NCBI GenBank assembly: GCA_964636325.1 | Contig: CAZWRV010000021.1 | Span: 12,583 to 76,582, forward strand | Origin: CAZWRV01 sp964636325 | Lineage (GTDB): Bacteria > Verrucomicrobiota > Lentisphaeria > Victivallales > GWF2-50-93 | DNA: 64,000 nt | Reading direction: 5' to 3' | Part shown: piece after piece, positions 52,281 through 61,274 of the stretch | Position numbering within the stretch: position 1 is the first letter of the stretch | Layout of the letters: each line of letters starts with the position of its first letter | Position numbers and translations under genes: made by a program | Notes under the pieces: generated by a model | What the model saw: only the letters and a program-made list of their open reading frames with translations | Database searches by the model: none | What the model was told of the DNA's origin: nothing

Positions 52281-52780
52281 TTTTCAGGCTCCGTATACGT
52301 TGCGTTTATCATTCCGGAAAGCGGAGACACGTCCACGTAGAACTCGTGGCCCTTGTATGACATCGTGAACGCGGGGCCGGAGGCGCTTCCGTCTGGATAG
52401 AAATAGTACTCCTTGGCCGTCAGCTCATCCTCGCGGCCGAAGCTGATTTCGATGTCCTCTGGAACCTCGTAGGACGCGAACTTGCTTATCTGCCTGCCGA
52501 GCATCGAATCATGATCGAATCCCCCCTCGGCCGCACCTGCGGCGGACGATACGGAGAAGGATCTGCTGTCGGGATTGAAAGAAACGGTCACCTTCCTGCC
52601 TTGGACGAGTGCCTGTGTCGAACCTTCCAGCAGGACCCCCTGGACGCGGTTGACCGCATCGTCGAGCATTACGAAAGACGGCTTCCTGCCGACATGGACG
52701 ATCACGACCGCGCCGACCACACCCATGACGGCCAGCACGGTTATAAGCTCTATCAGCGTGAAGCCGCTTCTGCGGATCAT
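52277..52780 (-). CDS. gspH: Type II secretion minor pseudopilin GspH-like
   Basis: About 167 residues, from the ATG at 52780 (MIRRSGFTLIELITVLAVMG, canonical G-F-T-L-I-E). A longer frame up to 52900 reads through the twin-hairpin element and is rejected. The Shine-Dalgarno CAGGAG, 4 nt before the ATG, is part of that element. The head has the GspH-like E-x-x-x-Y-x-F-Y-P-D-G pattern (TAKEYYFYPDGSASGPAF). Confidence 0.84.
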   Translation of the reverse strand: MIRRSGFTLIELITVLAVMGVVGAVVIVHVGRKPSFVMLDDAVNRVQGVLLEGSTQALVQGRKVTVSFNPDSRSFSVSSAAGAAEGGFDHDSMLGRQISKFASYEVPEDIEISFGREDELTAKEYYFYPDGSASGPAFTMSYKGHEFYVDVSPLSGMINATYTEPEK

Positions 52781-52784
52781 AACA

Positions 52785-52865
52785 CTCCTGAAACTCGCCG
52801 CAAGTAACGCAGACATTCCTGTCTGCGGCATCGCAGGTAGGAATACCTGCGCTACTTTAAGTTTC
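52785..52865 (+). repeat. Twin-hairpin element, copy 4, inside the gspG-gspH gap
   Basis: CTCCTGAAACTCGCC (52785-52799), GCAGACATTCCTGTCTGC, GCAGGTAGGAATACCTGC, closing GTTTC. It stands between gspG and gspH, 4 nt upstream of the gspH ATG on the coding (minus) strand, so it is transcribed as two hairpins between the two genes. Confidence 0.9.
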
Positions 52866-53013
52866 ACGCCGACAAGAATGCGATATTCGCAGATGGACAC
52901 TCCCTTGAAAGATGGTATTTCAGTTCAGATTTGCGGCGTCCGTCACCGAAAAGCCACGGGAGGATTTTCCACAGCCCCGGGCACGTCGACGGGGGCGGCC
53001 GGAAAATCTGAAT

Positions 53014-53439
53014 CTACTCCTGCACCCAGTTTCCGATGTCCTCGGCGTTGCCCGAGCCGCCGGCCAGCCCGTCCTTGCCGTAGGATATGATGTCGAATTC
53101 GCCGTGCGCCCCGGGGATGGTCAGGACATACTCCTTTCCCCAGGGATCCTTCGGCACCTCGCTGACCTTCTGCAGGTATGGGCCGTTCCACTTCTTCTCG
53201 CCCGGGTTCTTGATCAGCTCGTCGAGGGACTTTGGCAGCCTGCCGGTGTCGATCTGGAAGTCGAGTATCGCCTGCTCGATCATTCCGATCTGCGTCTTTG
53301 CGGTCTGCTTCTTGGCCTTTTCCAGCTTCTGGAAGTAGGCCGGGACGGCGATTCCGCCCAGAAGCCCAAGTATGGCGATCACTATGACCATCTCCATAAG
53401 GGTGAAACAGCTGCGTCTTCTCGTCTTGCGGCGTGACAT
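53014..53439 (-). CDS. gspG: Type II secretion major pseudopilin GspG
   Basis: About 141 residues. ATG at 53439 has GGAGGTG upstream. Prepilin start RRRSCFTLMEMVIVIAILGL, with Cys at -1 and Glu at +5. The C-terminal half shows GspG features: DFQIDTGRLPKSLDELIKNP, GPYLQKVSEVPKDPWGKEYV and the D-x-x-S-Y-G-x-D-G motif in FDIISYGKDGLAGGS. It builds the pseudopilus. The gene is bracketed by hairpins (53584-53648 upstream of it, 52785-52865 downstream), which may raise its mRNA relative to neighbours. Confidence 0.93.
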   Translation of the reverse strand: MSRRKTRRRSCFTLMEMVIVIAILGLLGGIAVPAYFQKLEKAKKQTAKTQIGMIEQAILDFQIDTGRLPKSLDELIKNPGEKKWNGPYLQKVSEVPKDPWGKEYVLTIPGAHGEFDIISYGKDGLAGGSGNAEDIGNWVQE

Positions 53440-53583
53440 ATGGCACCTCCATTTTGAACTTTTCATAAAATTATTCGAATCCGAAACCTGCCGATTCCTT
53501 CCGGTTCCCGCCGATGCCTAACGAAATCATCCGGCATTCGGAACCATCCCAACAATAAGACCATGTTACGGCGTCAAAAGTTT

Positions 53584-53648
53584 CACGGACGCATCCGTGC
53601 GCCTATTTATTTTCCCAGGCGAAAATCCGGGACAGGCCGGATTTTCGC
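53584..53648. promoter_or_regulatory. Two hairpins between gspF and gspG
   Basis: CACGGA-CGCA-TCCGTG (53584-53599) and a strong 12-bp stem GCGAAAATCCGG/CCGGATTTTCGC (53619-53648, 6-nt loop). The larger one starts 2 nt after the gspF stop on the minus strand. They are candidates for transcript processing or attenuation. No T run follows. Confidence 0.6.
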
Positions 53649-53650
53649 GT

Positions 53651-54853
53651 TCACATCTCGTTCATCTGCATGAGGGCCAGAAAGATCGACAGCACGACGC
53701 TCAGGACTATCAGGGCCAGCATGAGTATGATTACCGGCTCGAAGAGCGCAAGCAGCTTCCTTATGCGGTTCTTCAGGTATGTCTCGTAGTGGTCGGCCAC
53801 CTGCTCGAGCATCTCGCCCATGTTGCCGGTCTCCTCGCCGATGCTCAGCATGCGGATGGCTGTCTTCGGCATGAACACGCTCTTGCTGAGTGCCGCGGAG
53901 AGCTTCGCCCCGCCGCGCAGCTCCGCCGACACGCCCGCCAGCGTCTTGACTATGAACGTGTTCTGCAAGACCCTTTCCGATATCCTCACCGTGTCGAGCA
54001 GGTGGACATGGTGCTGTATCAGCACCGCCAGCGTCCTTATGAACCTGGCTATCTCTATCAGGTGGAAGAGGCCGCCGAGCACGGGTATCTTCAGCTTGAA
54101 CTCGTCCCACCATTCCTTCGCAGCCCCCCCCTGGTGGATCCTGTATACGAGATAGACGAATGCGGCCAGGAGAAGAACCCACACCCACCAGAATCCCGTC
54201 ACAAGCTGGCTTATCACCAGCATTATCTCGGTGGGGAGCGGCAGCTTCTTGCCCGTCTCCATGAATATCTTCGAAAACCTGGGGATGAAGACGGTGAACA
54301 GCAAGGTGACCACGACAAGCGTCGCCGTCAGGACGAAGGCCGGATAGATCGAGCTTGTGATGAGGTATTCCTTCATCTCCCTGCTGTTGTTGAGGAAGCG
54401 CTGCAGCTCCTTCATGACCTGCGCTAGGGAGCCTGTCTCCTCGCCGGCCTCGATCATGTTCGCAAACATCCCGCCGAAGATGTCGGACCTGGCCCTGATC
54501 ATCGCGGAGAACTTCTTGCCCTCGTGCAAGCCCCGTCGGATGTCGTTTATCACGTTCTTAGCGCCGGGCTCCTCCGTCCCCTCGGCCATGATTCCCAAGG
54601 CCCTTTCCAGGGGGATGTGGGCGTTAAGAAGCGGCACGATGCGGTTCGTGAAGTCGCAGGGATCGAGCTCCCGCCTCTTCCAGAACGCCTTCGAACTGCC
54701 CTTCTCCTGGCCAGTGTCGACTCCCAGGAACTTGATGGGAGTGAAGCCTTTCACCCTCAGCTTTCCGAGGGACTCGTTCCTGCTGTCCGCTTCGATGAAT
54801 ATCTCGGAGGTTCTGCCCTCCGAATCTGCGGCCTTGTATTTGAAGAGGGGCAT
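53651..54853 (-). CDS. gspF: Type II secretion inner-membrane platform protein GspF
   Basis: About 400 residues from ATG 54853 (MPLFKYKAADSEGRTSEIFI). Two repeats of the GspF domain, each with G-E-E-T-G (IEAGEETGSLAQVMKELQRF and LSIGEETGNMGEMLEQVADH). Three transmembrane helices: ITSSIYPAFVLTATLVVVTL, the FWWVWVLLLAAFVYL region and LFEPVIILMLALIVLSVVLS. It is the platform through which the pseudopilus grows. An alternative ATG at 54868 adds five residues. Confidence 0.95.
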   Translation of the reverse strand: MPLFKYKAADSEGRTSEIFIEADSRNESLGKLRVKGFTPIKFLGVDTGQEKGSSKAFWKRRELDPCDFTNRIVPLLNAHIPLERALGIMAEGTEEPGAKNVINDIRRGLHEGKKFSAMIRARSDIFGGMFANMIEAGEETGSLAQVMKELQRFLNNSREMKEYLITSSIYPAFVLTATLVVVTLLFTVFIPRFSKIFMETGKKLPLPTEIMLVISQLVTGFWWVWVLLLAAFVYLVYRIHQGGAAKEWWDEFKLKIPVLGGLFHLIEIARFIRTLAVLIQHHVHLLDTVRISERVLQNTFIVKTLAGVSAELRGGAKLSAALSKSVFMPKTAIRMLSIGEETGNMGEMLEQVADHYETYLKNRIRKLLALFEPVIILMLALIVLSVVLSIFLALMQMNEM

Positions 54854-54928
54854 GGTTCCAATTATCAATCAACTGCGGCAAAGCGTTGTCGGTAATAGAT
54901 CACTGCTAATTGTTATTTGTTAATTGCC

Positions 54929-56566
54929 TTAAAGCGTAATCGCCGCGCCGGCGATTTCGGCTTCGGTCGTCACGCCCTGCTGAACCTTCATCTTCCCGTC
55001 CTCTATGAGCGGGCGCATTCCGTGCCTCATGGCCGTCTGTGCGATGGTGTTGCTGTCGGCCTCCTTGTTGATCAATGACCTTATGTCGTCGTTGACGACC
55101 ATCAGCTCGAATATCCCGATTCTCCCCCTGTAACCGCTGCCGTTGCAGTTCTTGCACTTGGCGCCGAGGGCGTCCTTGCCTTTGCCCTCGCAGACGGTGC
55201 AGATCTTCCTGACAAGCCGCTGGGAGAGGACTCCTGTAAGGGCGGATGAGATCAGGAACGCCTCAACGCCCATGTCGAGCAGGCGGCTAATCGAGCCTGG
55301 GGCGTCGTTGGTGTGCAGGGTGCTGAAGACTAGGTGCCCGGTGAGCGCCGCATGTATCGCGATCTCAGCGGTGTCGCGGTCGCGTATCTCTCCGACAAGT
55401 ATGACGTCCGGATCCTGGCGGACGATATGCCTGAGGCCGTTGGCGAAGTCGAGCCCGATCTTGGGGTTCACCTGTATCTGGGTGACCCCTTCGGTGCGGT
55501 ATTCCACAGGGTCCTCGATCGTGATGATCTTCTTATCGGGGGAGTTGATCTGGGCGAGGACGCTGTAGAGGGTTGTGGACTTGCCGCTCCCGGTCGGTCC
55601 GACGACCAGTATCATGCCGTGGGGGAGCTGTATGAGCCGTTCAAACTCCGTCCTCATCGCGTCGTTCATGCCGATGACCTTCAGGTTGAAGGCGATGCTG
55701 TCCTTGCGCAGTATCCTGAGGACGATGCTCTCCCCGTTCATGCTCGGGACGGTGCTTATCCTGACGTCCATGACGCTTTTCCCGAGCTGGAGGTCCGTCC
55801 TGCCGTCCTGCGGCAGCCTCCTCTCGGCTATGTTCAGGCCTCCGAGGAGCTTTATCCTGGAGGCGATGGCCGGATACAGGGTGAGCGGAGGCGTCATTAT
55901 CTCGTGCAGGATGCCGTCGATCCTGAGCCTTATGGCGAGCTTTCTCTCGTCGGGCTCGACGTGGATGTCGCTGGCGTCCATCTCCGCGGCGCGCGAGAAC
56001 ATCTCGTTGACCAGCCTGACGATCCTGGCCTCGCTGGCGAGGTTCCTCAGCGTCTCCTCGTTCTCGAGGTCGCCGCCGGGCTGGTCCATGTCGCCCTTGG
56101 AGTCCGCGCTCTCGTTGAGGTAGATGGACTGTATAAGCCTTTCGAGATGGCTTCTGCGCCCGAGCGAGAACTTGGCGGCCCGGCCCTGGATCTTCCTGAA
56201 GAGGTAGTACAGGTCGTTGATGCTGTAGGGCTCGGATACGGCGATCTCGACCTTCTCATCGTCCCAGTTGTAGGGGAGGCATGTCCAGTTGTTGAGGAAC
56301 TCCCCGGACACGCCGGGGAACTTCTCCGTATTGACGAGGTCCTCCTCCTCCACGATCATGAGGCCTGTGGCATGGGCGTATGCGGAGAGCAGATCCTTTT
56401 CGGACAGCTTGCCGCTGCCGCAGAGGTCCAGGTCCAGATACTTCCTGCTGGGCCTTGCCGCGGCCGCCTCGGCGTAGTCCGGATAGCTCGCCGTAATCTC
56501 GTCCCTGATCTTGTCCAGGCAGGCCTGTCCTACAGGGATGTCCACGCCCTTTGTCAGATCAATCAC
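54929..56566 (-). CDS. gspE: Type II secretion ATPase GspE
   Basis: The protein has 545 residues from GTG at 56566. AGGAG lies about 9 nt before it, and the gspD stop overlaps the start by one base (TAGTG). An N-terminal GspE_N-like domain (50-130) precedes the ATPase core. Walker A is GPTGSGKST (323-331), the Asp box is IITIEDPVEYR, Walker B is DVILVGEIRD, and the His box is LVFSTLHTNDA. A zinc tetra-cysteine loop follows: C456, C459, C471 and C474. It powers pseudopilus assembly. Confidence 0.96.
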   Translation of the reverse strand: MIDLTKGVDIPVGQACLDKIRDEITASYPDYAEAAAARPSRKYLDLDLCGSGKLSEKDLLSAYAHATGLMIVEEEDLVNTEKFPGVSGEFLNNWTCLPYNWDDEKVEIAVSEPYSINDLYYLFRKIQGRAAKFSLGRRSHLERLIQSIYLNESADSKGDMDQPGGDLENEETLRNLASEARIVRLVNEMFSRAAEMDASDIHVEPDERKLAIRLRIDGILHEIMTPPLTLYPAIASRIKLLGGLNIAERRLPQDGRTDLQLGKSVMDVRISTVPSMNGESIVLRILRKDSIAFNLKVIGMNDAMRTEFERLIQLPHGMILVVGPTGSGKSTTLYSVLAQINSPDKKIITIEDPVEYRTEGVTQIQVNPKIGLDFANGLRHIVRQDPDVILVGEIRDRDTAEIAIHAALTGHLVFSTLHTNDAPGSISRLLDMGVEAFLISSALTGVLSQRLVRKICTVCEGKGKDALGAKCKNCNGSGYRGRIGIFELMVVNDDIRSLINKEADSNTIAQTAMRHGMRPLIEDGKMKVQQGVTTEAEIAGAAITL

Positions 56567-58899
56567 TATTTCTGCTCCTTCAGCACGCGCATCGCCTCCT
56601 CGTAGCGACGGGTCATCTCTTCGAGGTCTGTCTTCTCGGTCACTATGGTGCCGGTTATCATGACGAGAAGTTCGATCCTCTTCTTCTGGATGTCGTTGTA
56701 GCCTAGGGCTGCCAGGATTGGAATCTTCGAGATTATCGGGACGCTGCTCTGGTTGATGAGCTGCCTCTCCCATATGATGCCGCCCACGATCAGCGTCCCG
56801 CCGTCCCTTATAGCCAGTGAAGTTTTGACCTTGCGTTCCTGGATGGTCGGGGAGTCTATCTTGGAAGTCGTGGTCTTGACGGCATCCGAAACCACCTGGT
56901 CGAGTTCGATCACTATCAGTCCGCCCTCGGTGACGTGCGGCGTTATGTTTAGCTGTATTCCGGTATCCGTATATTCAATCATGTTCTGGGACTCTCCCGC
57001 TGACGAGGTGTTCGTGTACTGGCTCTTGAGGATCGGCACCTTGTCTCCGACGGATATGTATGCCGGGATATGGCTGACCGCTATCACCTGCGGGCTTGAC
57101 AGCACCTTGGTGTTCCCGGTTCCCGCCAGGGCCCTGATATAGGCGAACTTGTTCTCGGGATCGTTGGTGTTCTGAACCCAGTATCTGAATCCGTGCTCCT
57201 CCTTGCCGCCCGGATTGAGCTCCCTGAAGTTCGTCCCGTATATGCTCTGCGCGTCCGAATATTTCACCTGGGTTGAAAACTCCAGGCCGAACTGCGTGTT
57301 GTCGTCGAGGAGAACCTCGGCGATCATGACCTGCAGCAGGACCTGCGCCGGGACTGTGTCCAGTCTGTTGAGAAGGGCCTTCACCATGGCATAGACCCTC
57401 GGGGTCGTCCTGACGACAAGCCTGTTGTGCTGGTCGTCCGCGAAGATCTTCATCGGCACGTCGAAGATGCTCGTGGACTTCTCCTCGCCTTTCCCCTTGG
57501 CGGCGGTCGTCTTGGAGCTCGTCTTCGGCTGCTGAAGCTGCGGCGCCGGCTGCGGCTGGTTCTGCTGCGGATTCTTGCTGTCGGTCTTGGTCGGCGTGCC
57601 CGAAGTCGAGGGGGGCTTTGACGTGCCGACCGGCGTGCTGGCGCCCTTCGACGTGCCCTCGGTGTTGAAAATCGCCGAAATGGAGTCGAAAAGCTCCGAG
57701 GCCTTGCCGTTTACGACCTTGTAGACGAAGACCCTCTCCTGCTCGCCGATGTCGGACCTGTCGAGGATGCTTATCCACTTCTTCAGCTCGTTCAGAGCCT
57801 CCTGGTTCGCGGCCGTGGCGACAATCACCTGGAGCCGGTCGTTCGCCGTCAGGTGCATCGCCCCCGGTTCGCCGACGACATTGTCCACGGTGACAGGGAA
57901 GCCCAGTATGGGAAGGATGGCCGCAAGCTCGTCCTTTATGTTGCTTGCGTTGATGTTGCTGCAGGTCAATATGATCTCGGGCCAGCCGGACTTGTTCTTC
58001 TTGTCAAGCATCTCTATGAGCGACTCCAGCTTCCCCATGTTGGCAGGCGACTCTATGATGAAGAGGCCGTTCTGGGAAGGGACCTCTATAAGCTGTGCGC
58101 CCTCGGTCATGAAAGGCTTCAGCTTGTCCACGACATCCTTGGTGGGGGCGTTCTTCAGCGGAATCATCTTTACTTCGACGTTCGCCTTGGGATCCTGCAG
58201 GCTCAGCACGGTCCGCTCCTGGGGCATCAGCGCCGTCGGATAGATGTTGAGCACCCTGCCCTGCCCGGGCGAGCAGTAGGCCCCGGAAAGCCACAGGAAC
58301 TGCTCGAAAAGCCTCCATATCTCCCTCGGGGTCAGCTCCGTGTCGATGTTCATGACCACCAGGCCGGCGTCCTTCTTGGCGCTGATCCGGGGATCAATGA
58401 CGTAGTTGAAGTCGAGAATCTCAGGATTGGAGAAGTAAAGGATGACGTCAGAGAGCGACAGAGTGTCGGTGTTGAGCTGGAACTTGATCGGCTTGTCCTC
58501 GCGCCCCTGGAGGAACTTCTCGTAGAACGGAATCTCCGGCTTCGCCTTGGGAGCGGCCCCGCCCTTGTCCTTGCCTTCCACCTCGGAGCTGTCGAACTGA
58601 CGTACGCTGTCCAGCGGAAGCTCGTTCGTCGTAACCACCTCCTGCGCTATCGGCTCGCTGGTCACGTCCGCGGCCTTCAAGGTCTTCTTGAAGAATCTGT
58701 TCTCCTTCTCCTCGCCCTTGACATTTGCCTCCTCCACCGCCTCCTCCTCCACGTCGTCAGCCTTGACCTTGGCCTCTTTCTTCATCATCGAGCACGAGGT
58801 GGGCAGCAGGAGGGCCGCCGCAAGAAACAGCGCGGCCAGCCAGCCGGGGACGCTTCCTCCATGGCCGGGCGCTGGGAATATCGGATGCCGGACTCTCAT
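56566..58899 (-). CDS. gspD: Type II secretion secretin GspD, predicted lipoprotein
   Basis: The protein has 777 residues. The N terminus GWLAALFLAAALLLPTSC is a lipoprotein signal (lipobox LPTSC, C36), unusual but known among secretins that target themselves. N domains (about 130-470) include DAGLVVMNIDTELTPREIWR. A low-complexity insert rich in S/T/P/Q is about 425-490. The secretin C domain is about 520-735: SPQVIAVSHIPAYISVGDKV, IQLNITPHVTEGGLIVIELD and LAIRDGGTLIVGGIIWERQL. It forms the outer-membrane pore. It overlaps gspM (58896-58899). Confidence 0.95.
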   Translation of the reverse strand: MRVRHPIFPAPGHGGSVPGWLAALFLAAALLLPTSCSMMKKEAKVKADDVEEEAVEEANVKGEEKENRFFKKTLKAADVTSEPIAQEVVTTNELPLDSVRQFDSSEVEGKDKGGAAPKAKPEIPFYEKFLQGREDKPIKFQLNTDTLSLSDVILYFSNPEILDFNYVIDPRISAKKDAGLVVMNIDTELTPREIWRLFEQFLWLSGAYCSPGQGRVLNIYPTALMPQERTVLSLQDPKANVEVKMIPLKNAPTKDVVDKLKPFMTEGAQLIEVPSQNGLFIIESPANMGKLESLIEMLDKKNKSGWPEIILTCSNINASNIKDELAAILPILGFPVTVDNVVGEPGAMHLTANDRLQVIVATAANQEALNELKKWISILDRSDIGEQERVFVYKVVNGKASELFDSISAIFNTEGTSKGASTPVGTSKPPSTSGTPTKTDSKNPQQNQPQPAPQLQQPKTSSKTTAAKGKGEEKSTSIFDVPMKIFADDQHNRLVVRTTPRVYAMVKALLNRLDTVPAQVLLQVMIAEVLLDDNTQFGLEFSTQVKYSDAQSIYGTNFRELNPGGKEEHGFRYWVQNTNDPENKFAYIRALAGTGNTKVLSSPQVIAVSHIPAYISVGDKVPILKSQYTNTSSAGESQNMIEYTDTGIQLNITPHVTEGGLIVIELDQVVSDAVKTTTSKIDSPTIQERKVKTSLAIRDGGTLIVGGIIWERQLINQSSVPIISKIPILAALGYNDIQKKRIELLVMITGTIVTEKTDLEEMTRRYEEAMRVLKEQK

Positions 58900-59513
58900 T
58901 TCTTCTCTCCAAGTTTGTTGCCAAGAAGCTTCTTAACAATATCATCATCGGTCACGGATACAAAACGCACGCTCCCCGAAACGACTACCTTCTGCGGGTT
59001 CCTTATATTGTCTGGCGCCATGGAAATGGAAGACCAGTAGAACCGGGGCTTCCTCCTGGCGATTTCGTCCACGAACTTCGATATCTGCTCGATCGAGGCG
59101 CTGGCCTGAAGGCTGATGTCGTTGTAGGCCAGCCCCTCGGAAATCTTGTTCACCTGCACCCTGCCTATGGTGTTGAGCGAAAGATCCGCGGCCTTCGCGG
59201 CCTCCTCGATGATCTTCTGCGCGTTGGTTTCGGCATCACCGTCCCTGGGAATGATCCAGAAAAGATGGCTGCTTTCTATATATGAATCTCTGTTCCTCTT
59301 CAGGATATTGTGGCTGTTGAGCTCCTTCTGCAACTCCTTCTGCTTTGTCCCCAATGCTACAATCCCTGCCTCTATCCTCGCCCGCGACGGCCAGTTCTCC
59401 TCAACCATGCCGAACAAGGCAAACCCGGCTATCACTGCGGCAAGCGCCGCCAGGACAAGCAGAATCGCCATCCTGGGATTTTTCTTTGCCGCCTCTTTGA
59501 TTCTATCTAACAT
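58896..59513 (-). CDS. gspM: PilO/GspM-like assembly protein
   Basis: The protein has 205 residues. A cytoplasmic start, one transmembrane helix (MAILLVLAALAAVIAGFALF), a coiled coil to about 70, then a small alpha/beta periplasmic domain, the PilO/GspM plan. Its ATG lacks a Shine-Dalgarno: the preceding bases are the AT-rich dispersed repeat ATTGGTTATTGG-type sequence. It pairs with the GspL/PilM/N-like gene that precedes it by 99 bp. Confidence 0.78.
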   Translation of the reverse strand: MLDRIKEAAKKNPRMAILLVLAALAAVIAGFALFGMVEENWPSRARIEAGIVALGTKQKELQKELNSHNILKRNRDSYIESSHLFWIIPRDGDAETNAQKIIEEAAKAADLSLNTIGRVQVNKISEGLAYNDISLQASASIEQISKFVDEIARRKPRFYWSSISMAPDNIRNPQKVVVSGSVRFVSVTDDDIVKKLLGNKLGEKK

Positions 59514-59533
59514 TTATTTGGTTGTTGGTTATT

Positions 59534-59558
59534 GGTGTCGGTGTCGGTGTCGGTGTCG
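59534..59558. repeat. GGTGTC hexamer run
   Basis: GGTGTC is repeated four times in the 99-bp gap between the GspL-like and GspM-like genes. The same TCGGNN hexamer class occurs at 8135-8208. Confidence 0.6.
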
Positions 59559-59612
59559 CGGCAAACAATCGCCGCGCACAGTAAGCATTTTCTCCTCTTC
59601 CGTCTTCCCTCT

Positions 59613-61274
59613 TCACTCCGCATCCTCTCCTTCGGCGTTCTCCCCCTGATCCCCCTCGGCCTCCTCGGCGCCTTCATCTTCGGCGGCCTCTTCTTCCGCC
59701 GCTTCTTCCTCCTTGGCCTCAGGCTTCTTGTCCTTCTCCTCCGGCTTCTTGTGTTCGGCCGCATCCTTGGGCTTTTCGGCGGAAGGCTTCTCGGGCGGCT
59801 TTTCTACAGGTTTCGGCTTGGACTCGGGCGGCTTTTCAGCGGCAGGCCTCGGCTTGGCGTCCTGAGTCTGCTTGGACTGTTCCTCCGTAGGCTTCTTCTC
59901 CGCCGCCGCCGCCGCATTATCTCCCGCCGCAGCCTTCTTCGCCGCGGGGACAGCCTCCTCCTCCGGCTCTTCCCTGACGCCGGCCTTGAGCGCCTCGAAC
60001 CTTTCCGCCGGAGACATGTAATGCAGTCTGACATAGACATTGACGGATCCGTCCGGGTTCCTTCTCTTGTTAATTTCCGGCTTTGCGAACATCTTGGAAC
60101 GCTTGAAGTCGATCTCCTCCTTCGAGTCTGCCCCGCCGGAGAACGTAGCCTCGACCGCGTCCCGCCTGGCGTTGAAGTTCGTCATCCACATGTCCATCGG
60201 TACAATCCTGTTGAGCTCATGCAGGCAGTAGATGATCTCGTGGTTCCCAAGCTCGGGCTCCACCTCCTTTATCTTCCCTATGATCTCGTCGAACTTCTTG
60301 TTGGAAATATTGTCCTTCTTCAGCTCTAAGATTCGCTGTTCCACCAGCTTCCTCTCCTTTTCGATCGCCAGCAGCCTCTGATGGTTCTCCCAGAGGTTGC
60401 GCCCCCAGATGCCAAGCAGGAGCCCGGCCCCAATAACCGTAAGCAGCAAAAAGAGTATCCTCAACCCCCTGAACCTTTCAGGCAGAAGCTCCTTAGGCAG
60501 CGGAAGAAGAAAGCTCCTGTCCTTGTCGAATTCATGACTCAGGCCGTAGGCGCCGACCAGCAACGGCGTCAGATATTCGTCGAAAAGCTCCCCGGACGGG
60601 AACGCCTCCGAATCATAGGTATATATCTCCTGAAGTTTCGTTTTCAGCGACGCCGCATGGGAGTCCAGCTCCGGAAACAGCTCCGCCCGAAGAACCCTCC
60701 TAGACGAATCAGCCTCTCCAAGGCTGTAGGCAAAGCCCGGCTCAACATCCTTCAGATAAAGGACGCCGAGATCGCCGAACAACGGATCCACCGCCATGAA
60801 GGGATGAACAATGGCGTCCACCTTGATCCCGGAGTTGCGGATGTCGCTGACCAGCTCAAGCCATTCCTTCAGCAGGACGGAGCAGGTTCTGACACGCATC
60901 TTGCCCTGGGGCTGCCCCTCCGAGGGGATCACCCTGAATCCAGTCACAATGTCGTCCGCGCCGCAGGGCAGGAAGCGCGAAAGCTCATACTGCGCCGCAG
61001 GAAGTATGTCGGACTCGGAAAGCTGCGGCACCATGAACTCGGCGCAGACGGTGCCCGGTATCGGCCCGGTAAGAATCACAAGCTGGTGCTCCTGAGGCCT
61101 GATTTTCCTGAGCACCTCCAGCATCGCGGCCGTCAGATTCTCGCCGCCGTCGGCCGAAACGCCGCCTTTTACGAAGAGCCTGCCCTCACGTCCGGACTTG
61201 AGCTTGAGGCAACGAACCTTCCTTACGCAGTCCCAGGCTATGACAATGCATTCCTTATATTCAAGAAAATTCAT
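59613..61274 (-). CDS. gspL: GspL-like protein: PilM-like ATPase-fold domain fused to PilN-like membrane domain
   Basis: The protein has 553 residues. The first 270 resemble the actin-like PilM/GspL cytoplasmic domain (VIAWDCVRKVRCLKLKSG, VILTGPIPGTVCAEFMVPQL). A transmembrane helix, GLRILFLLLTVIGAGLLLGI, and a coiled coil with a PilN-like fold follow. The C-terminal 150 residues are low-complexity K/E/P/A repeats (AEKPPESKPKPVEKPPEKPS). It recruits GspE to the inner membrane. It overlaps the upstream O-antigen-ligase-like gene by 4 nt. Confidence 0.85.
   Translation of the reverse strand: MNFLEYKECIVIAWDCVRKVRCLKLKSGREGRLFVKGGVSADGGENLTAAMLEVLRKIRPQEHQLVILTGPIPGTVCAEFMVPQLSESDILPAAQYELSRFLPCGADDIVTGFRVIPSEGQPQGKMRVRTCSVLLKEWLELVSDIRNSGIKVDAIVHPFMAVDPLFGDLGVLYLKDVEPGFAYSLGEADSSRRVLRAELFPELDSHAASLKTKLQEIYTYDSEAFPSGELFDEYLTPLLVGAYGLSHEFDKDRSFLLPLPKELLPERFRGLRILFLLLTVIGAGLLLGIWGRNLWENHQRLLAIEKERKLVEQRILELKKDNISNKKFDEIIGKIKEVEPELGNHEIIYCLHELNRIVPMDMWMTNFNARRDAVEATFSGGADSKEEIDFKRSKMFAKPEINKRRNPDGSVNVYVRLHYMSPAERFEALKAGVREEPEEEAVPAAKKAAAGDNAAAAAEKKPTEEQSKQTQDAKPRPAAEKPPESKPKPVEKPPEKPSAEKPKDAAEHKKPEEKDKKPEAKEEEAAEEEAAEDEGAEEAEGDQGENAEGEDAE

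Noticed and set aside
55334..56605. 423-codon plus-strand frame opposite gspE
   Set aside because: It is antisense to GspE motifs (Walker A, His box, Cys loop); no family resemblance of its own.
57853..59040. 395-codon plus-strand frame opposite gspD
   Set aside because: It is antisense to the secretin gene and leucine/arginine-rich by base composition.
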